Source: CBDUQI01 sp965369325 (lineage in GTDB: Bacteria; Pseudomonadota; Gammaproteobacteria; Steroidobacterales; JBCBZW01). From it: a stretch of DNA of 9,920 bases. The notes beneath the pieces were generated by a model. The model ran no database searches. It was given only the letters and a program-made list of their open reading frames with translations, and had not been told where the DNA came from. The DNA is taken from assembly GCA_965369325.1 (NCBI GenBank), contig CBDUQI010000217.1, positions 1-9,920 of the forward strand. Reading direction: 5' to 3'. Of the stretch, positions 1-6,198 are shown one piece after another. Position numbers and translations under genes: made by a program. Position 1 is the stretch's first letter. The number at the start of each line of letters is the position of its first letter.

Positions 1-234
1 CCCTAAACATAAGGAGTGCGCGAAACTGCGCTTTGCCCTGAGATCACGATGAGACGCAATACTTGAGGATCGTTTGGCGCAGCCGTGACCGCCGCCAAAA
101 TGAGCTGATTGGTGACAGGCGGTAGTCTGAGAGTCCCTATTTTGAGGTCGCACGGGCGGAGTGGTTGTTTACCTCGCCCAGTCCGGGCACTCTTACGGCA
201 CAATCGGTCCCAACCAGTAGTGAGGAGATGGGCT
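1..234. other. Leader region upstream of the acyl-CoA dehydrogenase, no gene supported
   Basis: No open frame here has family-like composition. The acyl-CoA dehydrogenase frame stays open back to a TTG at 109, but residues coded between 109 and 234 are rich in Arg and Pro and resemble no acyl-CoA dehydrogenase N-terminus, so I treat them as leader. A purine-rich GGAG at 13-16 precedes only a 16-codon frame that ends at 66. I looked for -35/-10 pairs and found none I would defend. The minus-strand frame that spans this stretch runs into the dehydrogenase coding region and looks like a chance opening. Confidence 0.5.
223..227 (+). promoter_or_regulatory. Ribosome binding site deciding a TTG start
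   Basis: The AGGAG core sits seven bases before the TTG at 235. It supports TTG as the real start of the acyl-CoA dehydrogenase in place of the upstream in-frame GTG at 220 or TTG at 109. Confidence 0.6.
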
Positions 235-1452
235 TTGGATTTCGAGTACAGCGATAAGGTGCAGACGTTGGTGGATCGTGTGCGCACGTTCATTGACACG
301 AATGTGGTCCCTAACGAAGCCCTGCTACACCAACAACTGGCACGCAGTCGTTGGCGTACACCTGAGATCCTGGAGCAACTGAAGGCCGAGGCGCGTGCGG
401 AGGGGCTGTGGAATTTTTTCCTGCCACCGGACCATGGACCCTACAGCCCCGGGCTGACCAATCTTGAGTATGCGCCACTGGCCGAGCAGATGGGACGGGT
501 GGCCTGGGCCCCGGAAGTATTCAATTGCTCGGCCCCCGATACCGGCAACATGGAGGTGCTGGCGCGCTACGGTAACGCCGAGCAAAAAAAACAATGGCTG
601 GAGCCACTGCTAGCGGGGGAGATTCGCTCTGCCTTCGCCATGACCGAGCCGGATGTGGCCTCAAGTGACGCCACCAATATCGAGACCAGTATCGTTCGCG
701 ATGGTGATGAGTATGTGATCAACGGGCGCAAGTTCTACATTAGTGGTGCCTGCCGCGAAAGCTGCAAGATCATGATCGTGATGGGGAAGACTGACCCGGA
801 GAATCCCAAGCGTTATCTGCAGCAATCACAGGTGCTGGTGCCGATGCACACGCCGGGCGTAAAAGTGGTCCGCCCGATGACCGTGCTGGGTTATGACGAT
901 GCGCCTGAAGGTCACGCCGAGGTGTTGTTCCGCGACGTGAGAGTCCCGGTCGGCAATCTGATTCTGGGCGAAGGGCGCGGCTTTGAAATTGCGCAGGGAC
1001 GTCTTGGCCCAGGCCGTATCCATCACTGTATGCGTGCCATTGGGGCGGCCCAGCGGGCGCTGGAGATGATGTGCCAACGAGCCAACGAACGGATCGCTTT
1101 TGGCCAACCTCTGATCGAGAACCAGTCGGTTCGCGAGGACATTGCAAAGTCCGCTTGCCAGATTGAGCAGGCGCGTTTGATGACGCTAAAAACCGCACAG
1201 AAGATGGACACCCACGGGAATAAGGAAGCGAAAGACCTAATCGCCATGATCAAGATCGTGGCGCCGAACATGGCACTGGATGTGCTGGACCGAGCTATGC
1301 AGTTGCATGGGGCTGCGGGTGTCTCTCAGGATACGTTTTTGGCGCATTCCTGGGCGGGCCACCGCACGCTGCGACTGGCGGACGGGCCCGATCAGGTGCA
1401 CATGATGCAGCTAGGTCGGAACCTGGGACGCCTGTACGGCAACAAGCGTTAA
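235..1452 (+). CDS. Acyl-CoA dehydrogenase, ACAD10/11-like
   Basis: This is a 405-residue cytoplasmic FAD flavoprotein that would introduce a 2,3-double bond into an acyl-CoA, passing electrons to electron-transfer flavoprotein. Visible motifs are the FAD/substrate loop FAMTEPDVASSD at residues 134-145, the NGRKFYISGA strand that follows, GEGRGFEIAQGRLGPGRI before the C-terminal helical domain, an RIAFGQPL segment, and the C-terminal ADGPDQVH (Asp383 to His389). Most family members have EGT at that last position with Glu as catalytic base; Asp383 in a DGP motif is typical of ACAD10/11-like enzymes. The start chosen is TTG at 235: an aGGAG at 223-227 lies at good spacing, and the protein then begins DFEYSDKV and has the usual family length. 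GTG at 220 and TTG at 109 are in frame but add non-homologous residues. It converges on the LysR gene with a 26-base gap. The acyl substrate is unknown; ACAD10/11-like enzymes often act on branched or hydroxylated acyl groups. Confidence 0.93.
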   Translation: MDFEYSDKVQTLVDRVRTFIDTNVVPNEALLHQQLARSRWRTPEILEQLKAEARAEGLWNFFLPPDHGPYSPGLTNLEYAPLAEQMGRVAWAPEVFNCSAPDTGNMEVLARYGNAEQKKQWLEPLLAGEIRSAFAMTEPDVASSDATNIETSIVRDGDEYVINGRKFYISGACRESCKIMIVMGKTDPENPKRYLQQSQVLVPMHTPGVKVVRPMTVLGYDDAPEGHAEVLFRDVRVPVGNLILGEGRGFEIAQGRLGPGRIHHCMRAIGAAQRALEMMCQRANERIAFGQPLIENQSVREDIAKSACQIEQARLMTLKTAQKMDTHGNKEAKDLIAMIKIVAPNMALDVLDRAMQLHGAAGVSQDTFLAHSWAGHRTLRLADGPDQVHMMQLGRNLGRLYGNKR

Positions 1453-1478
1453 GCGATCGCGCCTGCGTCGCCGCGGTG

Positions 1479-2459
1479 CTACATGCTTGGGAGTTCGTCG
1501 ACCGCGCACGCGTGATGCTGCAGGGTGGGAACGAACTGGCGCATTTGCGGGACGATGTTTTGCTCGTATAAGTCGCGACAGCTCTGCGCGAGCAGGGCCG
1601 GCACTTCCCCCAGTTCCTGCTCACGTGCCACCAGCGTCATGTGACGGGCGCTGGCGCCGATTTGGTCCAGAATAACCACGCGGACACCGGCCAGCAACTG
1701 GGGCTGTTGCAACAGGCACAACCCGGTGGAGACGGCCCAACCTTCCCCATTTTGTACCAGCCGAATCAACATCGCCGAACCATCCAATTCGTACATGGAG
1801 GTGGGTTGTACGTGCAATCGGCGCAGGATGATATCTGCGGCCATCCCCACCTGTGATCGACGGTTGTAGCGGATATAAGGTACTTTCTCGGCCAGCGCCT
1901 CGAGCGTCGGTACGTTATCGTGGCACATGCGCTCTGGAATCAGCATCACAAACGGATCACGCAGCAGCGGATGCCGTTCCAGTCCAGGGCGGGTGAGCAT
2001 CGCATCGCTGGTAATCAGCAGGTCGAGCTTGCGCTCCAGGAACTCCTCGGTCAACGGAGTTACCAGACCGCTGCGCATGGCAATTTTGTCCGCATGTCGC
2101 CTGGCCTGATGCATCAAGGCCACACCTGCAACTTCCGCGAATGAATCCACCAGCCCAATATTCAGTTGACGCAAACCTTTGCCGGAGGCCATCTCCACCG
2201 CTGCCATTAGCTTTCGCGTATCGGCCAGAATTCTATCGGCATGCTCGCGCAGTGTCTCGCCCGCCTGAGTCAGGCGAATAGGTCGCGATCGCCGCACCAC
2301 TAAATCAGCATCCACCAGCGTTTCAAGCTGCTTGATGGCCTGCGAGACCGCGGACTGGGTAATTCCCAGACGTTGCGCTGCGTGCGCGAGTGTTTGTGAT
2401 TCGGCGACCGTGGCGAAGGTGCGCAAGGCGCCGAATTCGATGCTTTTTTCGTGCTTCAT
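1479..2459 (-). CDS. LysR-family transcriptional regulator
   Basis: This is a 326-residue DNA-binding regulator with LysR architecture. A winged helix-turn-helix occupies roughly residues 10-70, with the family signature AAQRLGITQSAVSQAIKQLE near residues 27-46. An inducer-binding periplasmic-binding-protein-like domain covers about residues 95-300. I chose the ATG at 2459 because it places the helix-turn-helix eleven residues from the N-terminus, as is usual. An ATG at 2480 (333 residues) and a TTG at 2498 (339 residues) are in frame, and none of the three has a strong Shine-Dalgarno sequence. It lies 67 bases downstream of the FAD oxidoreductase on the same strand, so the two may be cotranscribed. 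The likely target is the divergent control region between that oxidoreductase and the Rieske gene, since LysR proteins commonly control adjacent divergent promoters. The inducer is unknown. Confidence 0.92.
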   Translation of the reverse strand: MKHEKSIEFGALRTFATVAESQTLAHAAQRLGITQSAVSQAIKQLETLVDADLVVRRSRPIRLTQAGETLREHADRILADTRKLMAAVEMASGKGLRQLNIGLVDSFAEVAGVALMHQARRHADKIAMRSGLVTPLTEEFLERKLDLLITSDAMLTRPGLERHPLLRDPFVMLIPERMCHDNVPTLEALAEKVPYIRYNRRSQVGMAADIILRRLHVQPTSMYELDGSAMLIRLVQNGEGWAVSTGLCLLQQPQLLAGVRVVILDQIGASARHMTLVAREQELGEVPALLAQSCRDLYEQNIVPQMRQFVPTLQHHACAVDELPSM

Positions 2460-2526
2460 GAACACGGGAGTGTATGTCATAGCATTGGCTGCCAGCAATG
2501 CTGTCCGAGCGGCGCAGGGTTAACGG

Positions 2527-3870
2527 TTAGCTCCAGGGGAACGGGCTATTTGACGCCGGGTGCAGCTGGCCCTCGGCATAACGTGAAAAGCGAAATGGTG
2601 AAAGCAGGGTCTGGCTGTCGCCACAGATCTCCTGTGCGACCAATTGTCCAACACCCAGCATCTTGTAACCGTGATTGGAATCGGCCACTACGTAGCAATT
2701 TTCGTGGAAACAGTCGAACACCGGGAAGCTGTCTGGCGTGAATGCACCTATGCCACCGGATGGCTCGTGCTTGTACAGCGCCTGGGTGCCCGAGAAGCGA
2801 CTCTGGCAGTGGGCCAGCGCAGAGACCCACATGCGTTCAAAATCCTCCCCGACGACAAATTCCGCAGAGGCTGGCCCGTAAGGGTCCACGGCCACATCAT
2901 CTGCAGCTTTGTCGACGATAAACGGTGCCGCACCGCCCTGCACGCCGCCAAAATGAAAGTCGGGTTTATAATAGATACCCCACATACTATCGGTAATCAA
3001 CTCGCCATCTGCGTCGCTGTACAGCGGGGCATCTGTATCGACATGAATCACCGGCGGCAATGTACCCTCGTTTGTCACCTGCAGCCGAGGGTCGACACCA
3101 AGTGTCCCCTCCTGCAACGACCAGTAGATCCACATGGGGACATCGTTGGCCACTTTGCCGGTTTTTGTGTCGCGGATGTCGATGCTTGAGGGCAGCTCAA
3201 GCATCTTCCAGACTTGTGGCATCCAAGGGCCGACACAGATCACCACATAGTCCGTCTGTATCGTGCCTTGTGAGGTCTGCACGGCGCGGATCGCACCGCT
3301 TGCATCGCGAACAAAGCCGGTCAGTTCCACTCCCTCATGGATGCTGACCCCTTCGTTGGTCGCTTTGGCCGCGATACCCTGCATGGCCAGGGTGTTGTTC
3401 GCGTAGCCGCCGCGCTTTTCATGCAGCACCGAGGTAATGCCCTGAGCGCGCCAGTCATGAAAGATATTTTTCATGTAGGCCGCACAGTCCTGCCCGCCTT
3501 CTATAAATGTCGAGTCGTAACCGATGGCCTGCTGCTGCTGATAGATGCTGGCAACGTCGTCGTGCATCGATTCACTGCTGATCTGCATGTAGCCGACCGA
3601 GTGGTAACTGTAGGCCTCCCGGTCGCTCTCCCAGACGCCCACGCTGTGGGCCATCAGTTCACGCATGGCGGGTTGGAAGTAGTTGTTCCTCACCACACCG
3701 CAGGCGATACCGGTGGCGCCAGCGCACACATGAGCTTTGTCGATCAGGTGGATGTCACGGCCGCTGCCCTGGCCACGCGCTTTGAGTTCCTGAGCAAGAT
3801 GGTAGGCGGTGCTGAGGCCGTGGATGCCTGCGCCGACGATGAGATAAGGTGCACTGGAGGGGAGATGCAT
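2527..3870 (-). CDS. FAD-dependent oxidoreductase, DAO family (glycine/D-amino acid oxidase or SoxB-like)
   Basis: This is a 447-residue cytoplasmic flavoprotein of the D-amino-acid oxidase fold, a family that oxidises C-N bonds in amines and amino acids such as sarcosine, D-amino acids and dimethylglycine. The N-terminal Rossmann motif is VGAGIHG (residues 12-18), followed by an acidic residue after the second strand (Asp44) and a CAGATG-type FAD-contact loop with a VVRNNYFQPAM segment (residues 59-69), resembling the sarcosine oxidase beta-subunit group. The C-terminus has GIGAFTPDSFPVFD, matching the family's TPD-x-x-P element, then DSNHGYKMLGVG, the second FAD-contact loop. No signal peptide or membrane segment is seen. 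The ATG at 3870 has AAAGG at moderate spacing. The LysR gene follows on the same strand; the Rieske oxygenase is divergent. The middle region (about residues 230-340) is distinctive and may carry substrate specificity. The exact substrate is not predictable; a secondary or tertiary amine is favoured by context. Confidence 0.88.
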   Translation of the reverse strand: MHLPSSAPYLIVGAGIHGLSTAYHLAQELKARGQGSGRDIHLIDKAHVCAGATGIACGVVRNNYFQPAMRELMAHSVGVWESDREAYSYHSVGYMQISSESMHDDVASIYQQQQAIGYDSTFIEGGQDCAAYMKNIFHDWRAQGITSVLHEKRGGYANNTLAMQGIAAKATNEGVSIHEGVELTGFVRDASGAIRAVQTSQGTIQTDYVVICVGPWMPQVWKMLELPSSIDIRDTKTGKVANDVPMWIYWSLQEGTLGVDPRLQVTNEGTLPPVIHVDTDAPLYSDADGELITDSMWGIYYKPDFHFGGVQGGAAPFIVDKAADDVAVDPYGPASAEFVVGEDFERMWVSALAHCQSRFSGTQALYKHEPSGGIGAFTPDSFPVFDCFHENCYVVADSNHGYKMLGVGQLVAQEICGDSQTLLSPFRFSRYAEGQLHPASNSPFPWS

Positions 3871-3914
3871 GGAATACCTTTGCCTTGCCCAGTGGGACTG
3901 AAGTGTTGTGTATC

Positions 3915-3943
3915 ATTTCACTGTGCGGTGCTGCAGCGGTCAA
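3915..3943 (-). promoter_or_regulatory. Candidate sigma-70 promoter for the FAD oxidoreductase
   Basis: Read on the minus strand, TTGACC (3943-3938) is separated by 17 bases from TGAAAT (3920-3915). The -35 matches consensus at five of six positions and the -10 at four of six. Transcription would begin near 3908, leaving a leader of about 38 bases. This is a visual match only. Confidence 0.4.
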
Positions 3944-4094
3944 TGCACTAGCCTCCAATTAAGCGATTCTAATGAGCGCTGCAAGCAAGTGTTGGTGGTG
4001 ATGATGGCGCGCGACTAATGCGCTAATGGGCATGCTTGCGCAGCGGCAGCCGCGTACCGCCTGCCTATCTGGACGATGAGAGCATCAGAGCAAG

Positions 4095-4109
4095 TTATTG
4101 GTAAATTAA
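4095..4109. promoter_or_regulatory. Possible LysR-type operator (imperfect AT-rich dyad)
   Basis: The 15-base sequence TTATTGGTAAATTAA has partial two-fold symmetry (TTA-x-T at one end, A-x-TAA at the other) and contains a T-N11-A pattern, the loose consensus for LysR proteins. It lies about 80 bases before the predicted start of Rieske transcription, in the range where LysR recognition sites are often found. AT-rich dyads of this quality arise by chance, so confidence is low. Confidence 0.22.
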
Positions 4110-4145
4110 GTTGCAGTAATGTTCGGTGCGTGAGCGGCTGGACTG

Positions 4146-4175
4146 TTGCCAGCATCGAATCTGCTGAAATATAGT
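4146..4175 (+). promoter_or_regulatory. Candidate sigma-70 promoter for the Rieske oxygenase
   Basis: TTGCCA (4146-4151) and TATAGT (4170-4175) each match the sigma-70 consensus at five of six positions with an 18-base spacer. The predicted start near 4182 would give a leader of about 68 bases before the TTG start. This is the best promoter-like pair I could find in the window. Confidence 0.5.
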
Positions 4176-4249
4176 GCACGGTAAGTGCGTAGTCCCCGCT
4201 CTGTACCCGTAGCCAATGGGCATCGCGAGCGTTAGTTAAGAGAGTAGGT

Positions 4250-5434
4250 TTGAACGCCAATAATAACGTCCTGACACGCGAGCAACTCGACCGCGTACTG
4301 GCTCCGATTGCCGAGGCAACCGGCATGCCAAACATGTGCTACACCAGCCCCGGTTTTTTTGTTGAGGAGCGCGAGTGTCTGTTCGCCCCCAACTGGACGT
4401 GTATTGGATTCGCCTCAGACGTTGAGCAGCCCAAGGCGGTGAAGCCAGTGAATTTTATGGGGCTGCCCTTGCTGATGGCGCGCGATAGCCAGCGCTGCTT
4501 GCGGGTGTTCCACAACGTGTGCAGCCATCGAGGAATGCTGCTGGTCAACGAGCCTTGCCAGGCGCGCGGCGGATTGCTGATTTGCCCTTACCACTCTTGG
4601 TCGTACGCACTGGATGGCCGCTTAAAGGCCACCCCGCATATCGGTGGGGTGGATAAGCATACTGACGAGCAGTTTCAGCGCGAACGCCACGGTCTGCGCG
4701 AGGTGCGCAGTGTTGTCTGGATGGATATGGTCTTTGTGAATCTCTCCGGGGATGCACAACCGTTCGGTCAGTACATGGAGCCGCTGTTGGCGCGTTGGGA
4801 TAGCTTCCTTGGCCGGGAATGGCCTACGCAGCTGCGAGTGGCTGAGGATAGCCCGGATATAGGCATCGAAGTGGCGGCAAACTGGAAGCTTCCGGTGGAG
4901 AACTTCTGCGAGGCATACCATCTGCCGTGGCTGCATCCCAACCTTAATGAGTACTCCAAACTTAGCGATCACTACGACATCATGTTCGCTGAAACGTTCT
5001 CGGGGCAGGGAAGTCTGGCGTATAACTTTGCGGAAGTGGCCGGTACCCGCCTGCCCGCATTTGAACAATGGCCGCCTAGCAAGCAACGCCATGCCGAGTA
5101 CGTATCGCTGTTTCCGAATGTGCTGCTCGGCATTCAGGTTGACCACGTGTTTGTCATGGTGCTAGATCCGCTAGATGCTGGGCGCACGATGGAGACGCTA
5201 CGAGTGTTTTTCATAGGCGAGCAAGCCACCACCCAGACGTACGCCTCGGCGCGCGCCAGTACCATGGCGGCATGGCGCGAAGTGTTCGGTGAGGATGTGG
5301 GGGCGGTTGAAGGCCTTCAGCGCGGACGTCACTCGCCGGCCTATGAAGGCGGTGCTTTCTCGCCTGCAATGGATGGGCCCACCCACTACTTCCACAAGTG
5401 GTTAGCGCGCGGGCTGTATCCTACACTGGTCTAG
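4250..5434 (+). CDS. Rieske non-heme iron oxygenase, alpha subunit, quaternary-amine type suspected
   Basis: This 394-residue terminal oxygenase activates O2 to hydroxylate, often thereby demethylate, a small substrate. The N-terminal Rieske domain binds a [2Fe-2S] cluster through Cys91-x-His93 and Cys112-x2-His115. The C-terminal catalytic domain has NWKLPVENFCEAYH followed by His229: His224 and His229 are iron ligands, and Asp349, in an EDVGAVEGLQ segment, is the probable third ligand. Glu221 occupies the bridging position where ring-hydroxylating dioxygenases have Asp; Glu there is known from carnitine oxygenase CntA, pointing towards betaine-like substrates. The start is TTG at 4250, preceded by a purine-rich AAGAGAG; it retains the conserved helix leading to TGMPNMCY. 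The next in-frame ATG, at 4325, would remove that helix. The gene heads a plus-strand series and is divergent from the FAD oxidoreductase. No ferredoxin reductase or beta subunit is in the window. The substrate is unproven. Confidence 0.92.
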   Translation: MNANNNVLTREQLDRVLAPIAEATGMPNMCYTSPGFFVEERECLFAPNWTCIGFASDVEQPKAVKPVNFMGLPLLMARDSQRCLRVFHNVCSHRGMLLVNEPCQARGGLLICPYHSWSYALDGRLKATPHIGGVDKHTDEQFQRERHGLREVRSVVWMDMVFVNLSGDAQPFGQYMEPLLARWDSFLGREWPTQLRVAEDSPDIGIEVAANWKLPVENFCEAYHLPWLHPNLNEYSKLSDHYDIMFAETFSGQGSLAYNFAEVAGTRLPAFEQWPPSKQRHAEYVSLFPNVLLGIQVDHVFVMVLDPLDAGRTMETLRVFFIGEQATTQTYASARASTMAAWREVFGEDVGAVEGLQRGRHSPAYEGGAFSPAMDGPTHYFHKWLARGLYPTLV

Positions 5435-5625
5435 GCCGCAATCGAGTGTGCTGTCCAGGGGCGGCTGTTAGGTGCAACATCCTGATTGTAATCTAGTTGT
5501 ATCCCTTTTTGTGATGCGCATTGCGCTGCTGCGACGGGCGCACTGGAGTGCAGGCGGTGGCTCGGGCACTCTATAAACCTTTCGCCATGCTGCCGAGGTT
5601 GCGGCGGCCAACATGAGGCGCCACC
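5435..5625. other. Intergenic gap between the Rieske and flavin reductase genes
   Basis: No coding sequence is supported here. A TATAAA at 5572-5577 resembles a -10 box, but the sequence about 17 bases before it does not resemble a -35 element. The palindrome ATGCGCAT near 5513 is too short and lacks a T-tract on the correct side to be a terminator. The gap suggests that the flavin reductase may have its own promoter. Confidence 0.4.
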
Positions 5626-5628
5626 ATC
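5615..5628 (+). promoter_or_regulatory. Ribosome binding site before a non-standard ATC codon
   Basis: GAGG at 5615-5618 is followed after seven bases by ATC at 5626-5628, in frame with the flavin reductase. Position and spacing are those of a normal start, but the codon is ATC where ATG would be expected. It may be the original start altered by mutation or base-calling error, or a rare non-canonical start. Confidence 0.35.
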
Positions 5629-5679
5629 GAATCAATAAGAAATGCAGCGGTAGCCGATACACGCGAACACTCCCGGGCT

Positions 5680-6147
5680 TTGCGCGACGTGCTGGGCGCG
5701 TTTGCGACCGGCGTGACTGTCGTGACCACCCTGGATGCCTCGGGCGTACCGTGGGGATTTACCGCTAATTCCTTTACCTCCGTGTCGCTGGATCCGCCAT
5801 TGGTGTTGGTGTGCCTGGGCCGCGGGGCCGAGAGTTGCCAGGTGTTTGAGCAGGCCGGCGGGTTTGCGGTGAACATTTTGTCCGCTTCTCAACGCGGGTT
5901 GTCAGAGTGTTTTGCCTCACCGGCGCGGGACAAGTTCGAGACCGTTGCCTGGTCGGCCGAGGCTACTGGCAGTCCGCTGATTGAGGGCACGGTGGGTTGG
6001 TTGGATTGTGAGTCTCACCAGTGCTTTGACGGAGGTGATCATGTGATTATCGTCGGCCGCGTTGTCGCATTCGCGAGCACTGAGCGTCGTCCGCTGGCTT
6101 ACTGCCGCGGTAAGTACGGTACATTTTCGCCCGCCGCGGATGGCTAG
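5680..6147 (+). CDS. Flavin reductase, FMN-binding split-barrel family, start uncertain
   Basis: This small NAD(P)H:flavin oxidoreductase resembles the HpaC/NtaB group, which supplies reduced FMN or FAD to a partner oxygenase. As annotated it has 155 residues. The family pattern is clear: LGAFATGVTVVTT at residues 5-17, GFTANSFTSVSLDPPL at 26-41 (flavin-binding), FAVNILS, a DKF segment, GGDHVIIVGRV at 118-128 with the family GDH triad, and RGKYGTF near the end. The only standard start codon in frame is TTG at 5680, which has no ribosome-binding site and clips the conserved region. The frame stays open back to 5617, and coding-like residues (TREHSRALRDVLG) precede the TTG. GAGG at 5615-5618 sits seven bases before an ATC at 5626; starting there would give 173 residues, nearer the usual length. 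The partner could be the Rieske enzyme upstream or a flavin monooxygenase outside the window. Confidence 0.85.
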   Translation: MRDVLGAFATGVTVVTTLDASGVPWGFTANSFTSVSLDPPLVLVCLGRGAESCQVFEQAGGFAVNILSASQRGLSECFASPARDKFETVAWSAEATGSPLIEGTVGWLDCESHQCFDGGDHVIIVGRVVAFASTERRPLAYCRGKYGTFSPAADG

Positions 6148-6198
6148 CTCGACAGGCGATCGTCGCATGGCTTGCGTGTGGTTGAGGCTGCGCAACTG

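Larger units (their letters stand above)
3871..4249. promoter_or_regulatory. Divergent control region between the FAD oxidoreductase and Rieske oxygenase genes
   Basis: This 379-base stretch separates two genes that point away from each other and has no supported coding sequence. It contains a candidate promoter in each direction (annotated separately), an AT-rich dyad near 4095-4109, three copies of CTAATG at 3969, 4015 and 4023, and two copies of AATGGGCAT at 4025 and 4215. The LysR gene one position away is the obvious candidate regulator. A minus-strand frame from 4335 to 4015 crosses it, but that frame begins inside the Rieske gene and resembles no family I know. Confidence 0.7.

Noticed and set aside
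3..299. Minus-strand open frame of 98 codons at the left edge
   Set aside because: It overlaps the N-terminal coding region of the acyl-CoA dehydrogenase antisense, is rich in Arg, Thr and Ser, and resembles no family.
1453..1478. Possible bidirectional terminator between the convergent genes
   Set aside because: Only the small palindrome GCGATCGC is present; there is no longer stem and no T-run on either strand.
2644..3951. Plus-strand open frames (2644-3189 and 3337-3951) antisense to the FAD oxidoreductase
   Set aside because: They lie opposite a clear DAO-family protein and show no domain pattern; long antisense frames are common in GC-rich genes.
4041..4051. Palindrome GCGGCAGCCGC in the divergent region
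   Set aside because: The arms are separated by one base, too few for a hairpin loop, and such GC-rich words are expected at this base composition.
4015..4335. Minus-strand frame of 106 codons across the divergent control region
   Set aside because: It begins inside the Rieske gene, has no recognisable motif, and its Ala/Gln/Leu-rich sequence looks random.
4622..5146. Minus-strand frame of 174 codons inside the Rieske gene
   Set aside because: It is fully antisense to the catalytic domain of the oxygenase and has no family features.
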